This document shows, piece by piece, positions 26,182 to 34,013 of a stretch of DNA of 64,000 nucleotides. The notes beneath the pieces were generated by a model, which worked only from the letters and a program-made list of their open reading frames with translations, searched no databases and was not told the origin of the DNA. Position numbers and translations under genes: made by a program. Location: contig MEFY01000002.1 in NCBI GenBank assembly GCA_001725325.1, positions 2,359,559-2,423,558 of the forward strand, read 5' to 3'. This DNA is from Leifsonia sp. SCN 70-46. GTDB taxonomy: Bacteria; Actinomycetota; Actinomycetes; Actinomycetales; Microbacteriaceae. Positions within the stretch are counted from its first letter, which is position 1, and each line of letters opens with the position of its first letter.

Positions 26182-26913
26182 GTGCCCGAGTGTATCCACG
26201 GCCTCGACGTTCCTCTGTGCGACAGCTGCTACCCCAAGACCCCCGCGGCCCAGCCGCCCGTCTCGCGCACCCCGCGCGCGCCAGGGGCGAGGGCCCCGCG
26301 CGCCGGCGCCGTCACGACGAGCCGTAAGAGCATCGATCCGGCCCAGCAGCGCGCCTACCACGTGACGCACGTGCGCAACCTCGAGGCGATCCTCGCCGCA
26401 GGCGCCATCGACGCCGCCGTGGCACCCGTCGTGGACGTGAGCACCGACCTCACGCGCGAGCTGCGGCTCACCGCGGAGGTCGCCCCCGGTCGCAGCGTCG
26501 CCGACTTCGTTCCGTTCTACCTGTCACCGACGGCGACCCTGTGGGGCGACCTGCGCGACGGCGCCCAGGATGAGACACGCTGGTCGTCGGCGGCACGCAC
26601 GGCGGCGTCCGCCGACTTCGTCGTGCTCGTGGCCACGGTCGGCGCGCTCGGACCCGACGCGGTGGTCGCCGACGGCGACGCCGCGGCGAGCTTCACGCGC
26701 TTCGCGACGGGCGACGAGATCACGCGCGCCCTCACCCGTCTTCACGACACCGAGGGCCTCGACGCGGGCGAGGTCCTCGCACCCGGCTCTGTCCCGCTCA
26801 CCGCGGTGCAGCTCATCGGGGTGGCCAACGACCGCGTGCGCGACGCCGTGCGCGGCCTGACCTCGACGAAGGTTGCCGTCTACCCGCCCTGGTTCCAGCC
26901 CGCCGACCTCTAG
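26182..26913 (+). CDS. DarT-like (DUF4433) ADP-ribosyltransferase, orphan
   Basis: A 243-residue protein. After a Cys-rich N-terminus (Cys4, His6, Cys13, Cys16, a possible zinc knuckle) and a basic linker, the DUF4433 domain begins with YHVTHVRNLEAILAAGAI (59-76), continues with VADFVPFYLSP (106-116) and ends with DAGEVLAPGSVPL, where Glu197 matches the catalytic glutamate of DarT enzymes. DarT modifies thymidine in single-stranded DNA; activity here is inferred. The usual antitoxin DarG (macro domain) is not next to it: upstream is a pseudo-SGNH gene and downstream a convergent 101-residue protein. The start is leaderless. Confidence 0.75.
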   Translation: MPECIHGLDVPLCDSCYPKTPAAQPPVSRTPRAPGARAPRAGAVTTSRKSIDPAQQRAYHVTHVRNLEAILAAGAIDAAVAPVVDVSTDLTRELRLTAEVAPGRSVADFVPFYLSPTATLWGDLRDGAQDETRWSSAARTAASADFVVLVATVGALGPDAVVADGDAAASFTRFATGDEITRALTRLHDTEGLDAGEVLAPGSVPLTAVQLIGVANDRVRDAVRGLTSTKVAVYPPWFQPADL

Positions 26914-27215
26914 GCCGCGAGCGTGCCGATGAGCCGCCACACCGTGCGCGTGAGCGGCGGGTGGGCGAGCGCGATCTGCCGCAGCACGCGGTACTCGCGC
27001 GTAGGACCGGGGCGCAGGCCGTCGTTGGCGGCGATCGCCTCGGCGCGCAGCAGGTAGACCACGAGCTCGTCGACCGTCGGCAGCTCCTCCATGAACTGCC
27101 ACGGGTCCTCGCCCGCGAGGAGGCGCTCGTGGATCACGGTCTCGAGCTCCTGCGACGCCTCGGCGCGCAGCACCTCGAGGCTCGCGCGCCGCTCCAGCCC
27201 CCGGAATTCACCCAC
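26910..27215 (-). CDS. Hypothetical protein, convergent with the DarT-like gene
   Basis: A 101-residue soluble protein that I do not recognise. It is largely helical and acidic-basic mixed (ASLEVLRAEASQELETVIHE, then FMEELPTVDELVVYLLRAEA), with no signal peptide and no macro-domain motifs. GTG 27215 lies six bases from TAGGGT (27227-27222), so a leaderless start is likely. Its stop overlaps the end of the DarT-like gene by four bases. Whether it counteracts that enzyme is unknown; nothing in the sequence shows it. Confidence 0.65.
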   Translation of the reverse strand: MGEFRGLERRASLEVLRAEASQELETVIHERLLAGEDPWQFMEELPTVDELVVYLLRAEAIAANDGLRPGPTREYRVLRQIALAHPPLTRTVWRLIGTLAA

Positions 27216-27221
27216 CCTCCG

Positions 27222-27240
27222 ACCCTAAGCGCCCTAGCCT
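27222..27240. promoter_or_regulatory. Back-to-back leaderless promoters
   Basis: TAGGGT on the reverse strand (27227-27222) serves GTG 27215 and TAGCCT on the forward strand (27235-27240) serves ATG 27247, each with a six-base gap. The intergenic space is only 31 bases. Confidence 0.6.
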
Positions 27241-27246
27241 TGGAGG

Positions 27247-28539
27247 ATGCACCACACAGCGCCGATCGACCCCGCATCCCACGACGCCCTCGCCGCCCAG
27301 GGCCTGCGCCTCGGCATCGTCGACCCCGGCGACCGCGAGGCGTTCACGGCGTGGCTGCGTGCCGACCACCGCGGCTTCCACCTCGCCGAGGCGGGGGAGA
27401 AGATCATGTCCGCGAGCCTCGAGGGGCTCGCCTACCGCCGCACGACGGGCGTATGGGACGGCACGGCACGCGACGCGGCCTCGCCCGTCGCGACCGTCGA
27501 CTCGTGGATCACCGACCTCACGGTGCCGGGCGCGCACGTCGACGCGTGGGCGATCAGCGCCGTGACCGTCGCCCCCACGCACCGCCGCCGCGGCATCGCG
27601 CGCGCCCTGCTCGAGGCCGAGCTGCGCACGGCGGCGTCTCTCGGGGTCCCGCTCGCGACGCTCACCGTCTCGGAGTCGACGATCTACGGCCGCTTCGGCT
27701 TCGGCACGGCGAGCTTCGCGACCGAGCTCACGATCGACACGCGCCGCGCACGCTGGACGGGCCCGACGCCGCAGGGGCGGCTGCACTTCGTGTCGCCCGC
27801 GGAGTTCCGCGCCGAGGCGGAGGTGCTGCACGACCGCATCCGCACCTCGGGCCCCGGGCAGGTGGACTCGTGGCCGCTGCGGTGGGATCGTCTCGCGGGC
27901 CTCATCACCGACGACGAGGCACGCGCCAAGTCGCTGCGGGCCGTGCGCTACGACGACGCGGACGGCGAGCTGCGCGGTCTCGCGCTCTACCGGGTCTCGG
28001 GCGGCGAGCCCGACTTCGCGGCGCACACCCTCACCGTCGAGCACCTCTCGAGCGAGACGCCCGACGCCTACGCGGCGCTCTGGCGCTACCTGCTCGAGGT
28101 CGACCTCGTGAGCACGGTCAAGGCCTACGACCGCTCCGTCGACGAACCCCTGCTGTGGCAGGTCGCCGACATGCGGGCGGTCGCCCAGAACCCCTACGAC
28201 CACCTGTGGACGCGCATCCTCGACGTGCCGGCCTCGCTCGCCGCCCGGCGCTACGCCGCACCGCTCGACACCGTCATCGAGGTGTCCGACGCGCTCGGCT
28301 TCGCCGAGGGCGGCTACGCCGTGCGGGTCGAGGGCGGCGCGGCCGTCGTCGAGCGCACGACCGCGGCAGCCCGGCTGAGGATGTCGGTCAACGAGCTCTC
28401 CGCCGTGTACCTCGGCGGCGTCTCGCTCTCGACCCTCGTCGACGCGGGCCGCGCCGAGGAGCTCGTGCCGGGGGCTGCCGAGGACTTCGACGCGGCGTTC
28501 CGCACCGCTCGCGCCCCGTGGCTCTCGTTCTGGTTCTGA
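27247..28539 (+). CDS. Eis-type GNAT N-acetyltransferase
   Basis: A 430-residue protein with the three-part Eis architecture. The first GNAT domain has the acetyl-CoA loop ISAVTVAPTHRRRGIARALL (R/Q-x-x-G-x-G/A) followed by STIYGRFGFGTA, the second GNAT-like domain covers about residues 190-300, and the terminal sterol-carrier-like domain ends in the free carboxylate LSFWF, which acts as the catalytic C-terminus in Eis. Mycobacterial Eis multi-acetylates aminoglycosides and host proteins; the substrate here is unknown. Leaderless ATG after TAGCCT. Confidence 0.88.
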   Translation: MHHTAPIDPASHDALAAQGLRLGIVDPGDREAFTAWLRADHRGFHLAEAGEKIMSASLEGLAYRRTTGVWDGTARDAASPVATVDSWITDLTVPGAHVDAWAISAVTVAPTHRRRGIARALLEAELRTAASLGVPLATLTVSESTIYGRFGFGTASFATELTIDTRRARWTGPTPQGRLHFVSPAEFRAEAEVLHDRIRTSGPGQVDSWPLRWDRLAGLITDDEARAKSLRAVRYDDADGELRGLALYRVSGGEPDFAAHTLTVEHLSSETPDAYAALWRYLLEVDLVSTVKAYDRSVDEPLLWQVADMRAVAQNPYDHLWTRILDVPASLAARRYAAPLDTVIEVSDALGFAEGGYAVRVEGGAAVVERTTAAARLRMSVNELSAVYLGGVSLSTLVDAGRAEELVPGAAEDFDAAFRTARAPWLSFWF

Positions 28540-28559
28540 CCCGGCGGTAGATTCGCAGC

Positions 28560-29102
28560 ATGAGCTTCCAGGCGTACCTCGACACGATCAAGGCCAAGAC
28601 GGGGCTCGGCCCCGCCGAGTTCCGCGCGCAGGCGGAGGAGAAGGGCTACCTCCAGCCCGGCGTGAAGACGGGTGTCATCACCGCGTGGCTCAAGGAGGAG
28701 TACGGGCTCGGCCAGGGCCACGCCATGGCCCTCGTCGCGACGTTCAGGGGCAAGCCCGCGGACGACGAGCGCGTCGACAAGCAGTTCTCCGGGGCGAAGG
28801 CCCACTGGCGCGAATCCTTCGACGCGCTCGTCGCCGCCGCGCGCGGCTTCGGCCCCGTGGAGCTCGCGCCCACCGACAGCTACGTGAGCCTCACGTCGCA
28901 GGGCAGGAAGTTCGCCGTGGTGGCGGCGACCGCCGACCGTCTCGACGTGGGCCTCAAGCTCAAGGGCGAGGAGCCCGTCGGCCGGTTCGAGGCCGCGGGC
29001 TCCTGGAACGCCATGGTCACGCACCGCGTGCGCGTCACGGACCCCGCCCAGGTCGACGCCGAGCTTCTCGACGCCCTGCGCCGGGCGTACGACGCGGCCT
29101 AG
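28560..29102 (+). CDS. DUF4287/DUF5655 domain protein
   Basis: A 180-residue cytoplasmic protein of unknown function. Residues 1-65 form the DUF4287 unit (MSFQAYLDTIKAKTGLGPAE, then GVITAWLKEEYGLGQGHAMA), and residues about 75-175 the DUF5655 unit with YVSLTSQGRKFAVVAATADR. TAGATT (28548-28553) precedes the ATG by six bases. It follows the Eis-like gene after 20 bases and is convergent with ggt, overlapping its stop by four bases. Confidence 0.85.
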   Translation: MSFQAYLDTIKAKTGLGPAEFRAQAEEKGYLQPGVKTGVITAWLKEEYGLGQGHAMALVATFRGKPADDERVDKQFSGAKAHWRESFDALVAAARGFGPVELAPTDSYVSLTSQGRKFAVVAATADRLDVGLKLKGEEPVGRFEAAGSWNAMVTHRVRVTDPAQVDAELLDALRRAYDAA

Positions 29103-30856
29103 CGGCCCGCCGCGTAGCCCTGGCCGCCGCGCGGGTTCGCCGCCGCGAAGAGCAGCCCGTCGCGCGTCGTCCCCACGCACGACAGCCGGCCGAGGTCCCA
29201 GTCGCCCGCGACGGTGACGACGTGCCCGCGCTCGCGCAGCTCCGCGATCACGGCGGCGCCGATCCTGCCCTCGACCACCGCGCCGCCGGGCACCCACTCG
29301 CGCGGCCAGAACGAGTCGGGGAACGCCGTCGAGTGGAGCGCCGGCGCGTCGATCGCATGCTGGGGCGTGTACCCGCCCACGATCGTGCGCAGCAGGTAGA
29401 GCAGCTGCCACGTGTCCTGCTGGTCGCCGCCCGGCGAGCCGAGCGCGGTCACGGGCCGGCCGTCGCGCAGCACGAGCGTCGGCGTGAGGGTCGTGCGCGG
29501 GCGGGCGCCCGGCCGCAGGGCCGACGGCGCGGCCGGGTCGAGCCATGTCGTCTGCAGGCGCGTGCCGAGGCAGAACCCGAGCCCGGGGATGGCGGGCGAC
29601 GACTGCAGCCAGCCGCCCGACGGCGTCGCCGAGATGATGTTGCCCCAGCGGTCCACGACGTCGATGTGGACGGTGTCGCCCCTCGTCTCGCCCGTCGGTC
29701 TCACGGCACCGCCGGTGAGCCCGGACGACTCGCCCGAGGAGGTCGCGACGAGCGGCGGACGGAAGCCGCCCTCGAGGCCCGGGCGGTACTCGAGCGACGC
29801 CGTGTCGCCGATGAGCTCGCGGCGCGCCGCGGCGTACTCGGGGGAGAGCAGTGACTCCAGCGGGACCGACGTGTCGCCGTACCACGTGTCCCGGTCGGCG
29901 AGGGCGAGCTTCTCGGCCTCGAGGATGGTGTGGGCGCCGAGTGCCGTCGAGGGGTCGAGCCGGGCATCCTCGACGCCGTCGAGGATCTGCAGCATCTGCA
30001 GCAGCGCGGGGCCCTGCCCCCACGCCCCCGACTTGGCGATGACGTGCCCGCGGAACTCGGCGGTGACCGCGGGCTCCCACGTCGCCGTGAAGCGCTCGAG
30101 GTCCTCGCGGCGGATGACCCCCGCGTGGTCGCCGCCCGTGGAGTGCCGGTGCGGGATGCGCGCGAAGGCGTCGACGGCCTCGGCGACGAAGCCCGCGCCC
30201 CACGAGATGCGGGCGCCCTCGATGCGGTCCTCGCGCGTGGAGCCGCGCGCCGCGAGCACGAGCCGCTCGTAGGTGTGCGCGAGCTCGAGGTTCGTGCCGA
30301 TCGCGCGGCCGTCGCCGTACGCCGCCCAGAGCGCGTGCGACGTGGGCCAGTGCTCCTCGAAGAGGTCCGCGACCCGCGCGATGGTGGCGCGCACGCGCGG
30401 GAGCACGGGATGCCCGTCGCGCGCGTACCCGATGGCGTAGGCGAGCACGTCCGCGAGCTCCCACGTGCCGTGGTCGCGCAGCAGCAGGAGCCACGCGTCG
30501 ACAGCCCCGGGCACCGCCGCCGCGAGCGCGCCGGCCCCCGGCACGAGGTCCAGCCCCTCGGCCCGGAAGTGCTCGATGCTCGCACCCGCGGGCGCGGGGC
30601 CCTGGCCGACGAGCACGCGGGGATCCCCGCCCGCGACGGAGACGATGCCCACCATGTCGCCGCCGGGTCCGTTGAGGTGCGGCTCGACGACGTGCAGCAC
30701 GAAGGCCCCGGCCGTCGCGGCGTCGAAGGCGTTGCCCCCGCGCTCGAGCACGGACTGCGCGGCAGCGGTCGCGAGCCAGTGCGTGGATGCGGCCATCCCG
30801 AACCCGCCCTCGAGGGTGGGTCTCGTGGTGAAGGCGGGCGGCGCGGTGAACGTCAT
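29099..30856 (-). CDS. ggt: Gamma-glutamyltransferase family protein
   Basis: N-terminal-nucleophile hydrolase of 585 residues that transfers or hydrolyses gamma-glutamyl groups. It starts near the conserved GGFGMAASTHWLATAAAQSV, with LERGGNAFDAATAGAF and NGPGGDMVG as usual. The autoprocessing and catalytic Thr is in RGDTVHIDVVD (near residue 392), followed by NIISATPSGG and LGSPGGDQQ. No clear signal peptide is visible, so it may be cytoplasmic, unlike E. coli Ggt. The ATG overlaps the mycoredoxin stop in ATGA. Last gene of pcp-mycoredoxin-ggt. Confidence 0.92.
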   Translation of the reverse strand: MTFTAPPAFTTRPTLEGGFGMAASTHWLATAAAQSVLERGGNAFDAATAGAFVLHVVEPHLNGPGGDMVGIVSVAGGDPRVLVGQGPAPAGASIEHFRAEGLDLVPGAGALAAAVPGAVDAWLLLLRDHGTWELADVLAYAIGYARDGHPVLPRVRATIARVADLFEEHWPTSHALWAAYGDGRAIGTNLELAHTYERLVLAARGSTREDRIEGARISWGAGFVAEAVDAFARIPHRHSTGGDHAGVIRREDLERFTATWEPAVTAEFRGHVIAKSGAWGQGPALLQMLQILDGVEDARLDPSTALGAHTILEAEKLALADRDTWYGDTSVPLESLLSPEYAAARRELIGDTASLEYRPGLEGGFRPPLVATSSGESSGLTGGAVRPTGETRGDTVHIDVVDRWGNIISATPSGGWLQSSPAIPGLGFCLGTRLQTTWLDPAAPSALRPGARPRTTLTPTLVLRDGRPVTALGSPGGDQQDTWQLLYLLRTIVGGYTPQHAIDAPALHSTAFPDSFWPREWVPGGAVVEGRIGAAVIAELRERGHVVTVAGDWDLGRLSCVGTTRDGLLFAAANPRGGQGYAAGR

Positions 30857-31110
30857 CGGGTGAGGGAGAGCTCCCGCAGCTTCGACTCGAGGTCGGCGTT
30901 GCTCGGCTCGACCTGGTGGGTGCCGTCGGGGAAGACGATCACGGGGATGTTGGTGCGCCCGCTGATCGCGCGCGCCGCGTCCGCGCCCTCGACGACGGCC
31001 TCGACGTCGACGTAGTCATACGCGATGCCGGTGCCGTCGAGGAGCGCCTTCGAGCGGCGGCAGTCGCTGCACCAGTCGGCGCCGTACATGGTGATGCCTG
31101 AGTCGGTCAT
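30853..31110 (-). CDS. Mycoredoxin/glutaredoxin-like thiol-disulfide protein
   Basis: An 85-residue thioredoxin-fold reductase. The redox motif CSDC lies in ITMYGADWCSDCRRSKALLD, and NIPVIVFPDGT has the cis-Pro loop. The CxxC spacing and neighbourhood suit a mycoredoxin working with mycothiol; mshC is in the same window. The ATG is preceded by TAGCCT (31122-31117) at six bases, so it can be transcribed leaderless, yet it also overlaps the pcp stop by four bases. An internal promoter in the operon is therefore likely. Confidence 0.85.
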   Translation of the reverse strand: MTDSGITMYGADWCSDCRRSKALLDGTGIAYDYVDVEAVVEGADAARAISGRTNIPVIVFPDGTHQVEPSNADLESKLRELSLTR

Positions 31111-31667
31111 GCTCCAAGGCTAACCCGCACGGCGATCGCGAGCCCGGTCGCGATCTCGTCGACGGACAGGTCGTCGGCCGAGGGCACGTGGATGAAACCC
31201 GCGACGACACCCTCGGGCACCGACCCGAGCAGGCGGTACATCACCGAGTTGCACACGAACGCCCCGGCGCTCAGCGACACCTGGGCGGGGATGCCCGCCG
31301 CCGTGATCGCGTCCGCTATCGCCCGCACGGGCAGGCCGGAGAGGTAGGCGGCGGGGCCGTCGGGGTCGATCGTGCGCTCGCGCGGCTGGGCGCCCGCGTT
31401 GTCGGGGATGCGGGCATCCTCGAGGTTGATCGCGACGCGCTCGGGCGTGATCGCCGTGCGGCCGTCGGCGAGCCCCGTGGCGATGACGAGGTCGGGGGAG
31501 TGCTCGGCGATGAGCCCCGCGAGCACCTCGGACGCGCGGCCGAACTCGACGGGCAGCTCGGCCGTCACGAGCCCCTCGACGCCCGTCACGCGGCGCACCG
31601 CCTCCCACGAGGAGTTGCTCGCGGCGCCGTCGAACGGCTCGAAACCGGTGAGGAGGACGGTCGGCAT
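31107..31667 (-). CDS. pcp: Pyroglutamyl-peptidase I
   Basis: Cysteine peptidase that removes N-terminal pyroglutamate from peptides. It starts VLLTGFEPFDGAASNSSWEA, and the catalytic triad Glu76 (PERVAINLEDARIPDN), Cys139 (SAGAFVCNSVMY) and His160 (GFIHVPS) is complete. At 186 residues it is somewhat shorter than the usual 210-215, the difference lying in the C-terminal helix. The leaderless ATG follows TAGGGT (31679-31674) by six bases, back-to-back with the ABC transporter promoter. Confidence 0.92.
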   Translation of the reverse strand: MPTVLLTGFEPFDGAASNSSWEAVRRVTGVEGLVTAELPVEFGRASEVLAGLIAEHSPDLVIATGLADGRTAITPERVAINLEDARIPDNAGAQPRERTIDPDGPAAYLSGLPVRAIADAITAAGIPAQVSLSAGAFVCNSVMYRLLGSVPEGVVAGFIHVPSADDLSVDEIATGLAIAVRVSLGA

Positions 31668-31673
31668 GCTCCC

Positions 31674-31695
31674 ACCCTAGATCGCCCCGTAGGGT
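31674..31695. promoter_or_regulatory. Back-to-back leaderless promoters (pcp / ABC transporter)
   Basis: TAGGGT occurs on the reverse strand (31679-31674) six bases before ATG 31667 and again on the forward strand (31690-31695) six bases before GTG 31702. The two identical boxes are ten bases apart. Confidence 0.6.
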
Positions 31696-31701
31696 GGAAG
31701 G

Positions 31702-32460
31702 GTGACGAACCCAGCTCTCGAGATCCGCCACCTGACCAAGAGATTCGGCGCTACGACCGCCGTCGACGACCTCGACCTCGTCGTGCCGAGCGGGTCGTTC
31801 TTCGGCCTCGTGGGGCCCAACGGCGCCGGCAAGACCACGACCCTGTCGATGGCGACGGGCCTGTTGAGGCCCGACGGCGGCACGGTCTCCATCCACGGCG
31901 TCGACGTGTGGACCGACCTCGTGAAGGCCAAGAGCCTCGTCGGCAACCTGAGCGACGGCGTGCGCCTGTTCGACAGGCTCACGGGCCTCCAACTCATCAC
32001 CTACGCGGGCCTGCTCTACGGCATGGACCGGGCGACCGTCGCCACGCGCGCCGCCGACCTCCTCGCGATGCTCGACCTCGAGGGTGCGGGGAGCACGCTC
32101 GTCGTCGACTACTCCGCGGGTATGACCAAGAAGATCGCCCTCGCGTGCGCCCTCGTGCACGCGCCGCAGCTGCTCGTGCTCGACGAGCCGTTCGAGTCGG
32201 TCGACCCCGTGAGCGCGGCGAACATCCGCGACATCCTCGAGGGCTTCGTGAAGTCCGGCGGCACGGTCATCGTGTCGAGCCACGTCATGGACCTCGTGCA
32301 GCGCATGTGCGACCACGTCGCCGTCATCGACAAGGGGCGCGTCGTCGTCTCGGGCACCATCGACGAGGTGCGCGCGGGCGGCTCGCTCGAAGACCGCTTC
32401 GTCGAGCTCGTCGGCGGCCGCAACACGGGGGAGGGGCCCGAATGGTTGCGACTCTCGTAA
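31702..32460 (+). CDS. ABC transporter ATP-binding protein
   Basis: Nucleotide-binding subunit of a two-gene ABC-2 type exporter, 252 residues. Walker A is GPNGAGKTT, the signature is YSAGMTKKIALA (a degenerate form of LSGGQ), Walker B is LLVLDEPFESVDP, and the switch His lies in VIVSSH. The substrate is unknown; this ATPase type often serves antimicrobial or antibiotic efflux or heme-like export. GTG 31702 is leaderless after TAGGGT. Its 3' end overlaps the permease gene by 19 bases. Confidence 0.92.
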   Translation: MTNPALEIRHLTKRFGATTAVDDLDLVVPSGSFFGLVGPNGAGKTTTLSMATGLLRPDGGTVSIHGVDVWTDLVKAKSLVGNLSDGVRLFDRLTGLQLITYAGLLYGMDRATVATRAADLLAMLDLEGAGSTLVVDYSAGMTKKIALACALVHAPQLLVLDEPFESVDPVSAANIRDILEGFVKSGGTVIVSSHVMDLVQRMCDHVAVIDKGRVVVSGTIDEVRAGGSLEDRFVELVGGRNTGEGPEWLRLS

Positions 32461-34013
32461 GGCTGCGCTTCCAGCTGCTCGCCAACGGCCTCAGGAAGAG
32501 CCCGTTCCAGATCGTCGCCGTCGTGCTCGGCGGCCTCTACGGGCTCCTGCTGCTCGGCCTCGCCGTCACATCGCTCATCGCCCTGCGCCTCGCGCCCGTC
32601 GACCTCGCGCAGACCGTCGTGGTGCTCGCGGGGGCGGCGGTCATCCTGGGGTGGACGTTCCTGCCCGTGCTCACCGCGGGCATCGACCAGACCGTCGACA
32701 CCGCGCGCCTCGCGCCCTTCCCCGTGCCGCTCAACACGCTCGTGCTCTCGCTCGCCGTGAGCGGCGTGCTGGGCGTGCCCGGCATCGTCACGTCGATAGC
32801 CGCGCTCGCGACGGTGGTGACCTGGTCGCGCGACATCCTGAGCGCCCTCGCCGCGCTCGTGGGCGCCGTCATCGGCGTGGTCACGGCGGTCGTGGGGTCG
32901 AGGATGCTCGCCGCCCTCGCGAGCCGCGTCGGCGCCGGCCGGCGCGCGCGTGAGGCGCGCACGCTGCTCGTCTTCGTGCCGCTCATGCTGCTCGGACCGA
33001 TCATCTTCCTCGTCTCGGGAGCGCTGCGGAACGTCTCCGACCTGCTGCCGACCATCGCCGACATCGTGGGCTGGACCCCGTTCGGCGCGGCGTGGGCTAT
33101 CCCCGCCGCCGTGGCCACGGGCGACTTCGCCAAGGCCGGGGCCCTGCTGCTCATGGCGCTCGCGACGCTCGTCGTCTTCGTCGCGCTCTGGCGCTGGGGT
33201 CTCGCGCGCGCCCTCGAGCGCCCCGCCCGCGCCGCCGAGTCGAAGGTGTCGCGGCGCGGCAACGGCCTGTTCGGGGTGTTCGCCGCGACGCCCACGGGCG
33301 CCGTCGCGGCCCGCGCGCTCACCTACTGGATCCGCGACCCGCGCTACGCGCAGTCGCTCGTGACGATCCCGATCGTGCCGGTCCTGCTGTTCTTCTGGGG
33401 CGGGTTCGGCGAGAACCTCGCGATCCTCGTGTGGGTCGGGCCGGTCGTCGCCGTGCTCCTGTCGATGTCGATCTACACCGACATCTCCTACGACAACACC
33501 GCGTTCGCGCTCCACCTGCAGACGGGCGTCACGGGCGTCGCGGACCGCGCGGGGCGCGTCATCGCCCTCGCGGTGTTCGCCGTCCCCGTGTCGCTCCTGC
33601 TCACGGTGGGCAGCGTCGCGGTCTCGGGCACGTGGTCGCTGCTCCCGGGCCTCCTGGGCATCACGCTGGGCATCCTGCTCACGGGATTCGCCGTGTCGTC
33701 GGTGATCTCGGGCCGGTTCACGTTCGCCGTGCCGGCGCCGGGCGACAGCCCGTTCAAGGCGCGCCCCGGCGGCGGGTTCAGCCTCATGATCTCGACGTTC
33801 GCGACGTGGGGGATCCTGGGCGTGCTCGTGCTCCCCGAGCTCGTGCTCGCCCTCCTGGGCTTCGCCACCGACAACGTCGCGCTCGGCGTAGCCTCCCTCG
33901 GCGTGGGCCTCGCACTCGGCGGGGGACTGCTCGTGCTCGGGGTGCGGCTGGGCGGCCGCATCCTCGACGCCCGCGGGCCGGAGCTGCTCGCCCAGCTGCA
34001 GAACCAGAAGTAG
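32442..34013 (+). CDS. ABC transporter permease (ABC-2-like exporter)
   Basis: A 523-residue membrane subunit partnering the ATPase just upstream. It begins MVATLVRLRFQLLANGLRKS and has about twelve hydrophobic helices arranged as two repeats of roughly six, with polar loops near residues 150-165 and 255-285. No extracytoplasmic domain is large. The ATG at 32442 is preceded by GGGGAGG within the ATPase gene, and the 19-base overlap implies coupling. The substrate is not deducible. Convergent with the first DUF2510 protein, with stops one base apart. Confidence 0.85.
   Translation: MVATLVRLRFQLLANGLRKSPFQIVAVVLGGLYGLLLLGLAVTSLIALRLAPVDLAQTVVVLAGAAVILGWTFLPVLTAGIDQTVDTARLAPFPVPLNTLVLSLAVSGVLGVPGIVTSIAALATVVTWSRDILSALAALVGAVIGVVTAVVGSRMLAALASRVGAGRRAREARTLLVFVPLMLLGPIIFLVSGALRNVSDLLPTIADIVGWTPFGAAWAIPAAVATGDFAKAGALLLMALATLVVFVALWRWGLARALERPARAAESKVSRRGNGLFGVFAATPTGAVAARALTYWIRDPRYAQSLVTIPIVPVLLFFWGGFGENLAILVWVGPVVAVLLSMSIYTDISYDNTAFALHLQTGVTGVADRAGRVIALAVFAVPVSLLLTVGSVAVSGTWSLLPGLLGITLGILLTGFAVSSVISGRFTFAVPAPGDSPFKARPGGGFSLMISTFATWGILGVLVLPELVLALLGFATDNVALGVASLGVGLALGGGLLVLGVRLGGRILDARGPELLAQLQNQK

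Noticed and set aside
19201-26913. A phage-defence island (kinase, GAF proteins, DarT-like enzyme, helicase nearby)
   Set aside because: No integrase, transposase, tRNA junction or compositional shift, and ordinary genes (hydrolase, DUF5997) are interleaved. The pseudo-SGNH/GAF cluster is kept as a finding without a defence claim.
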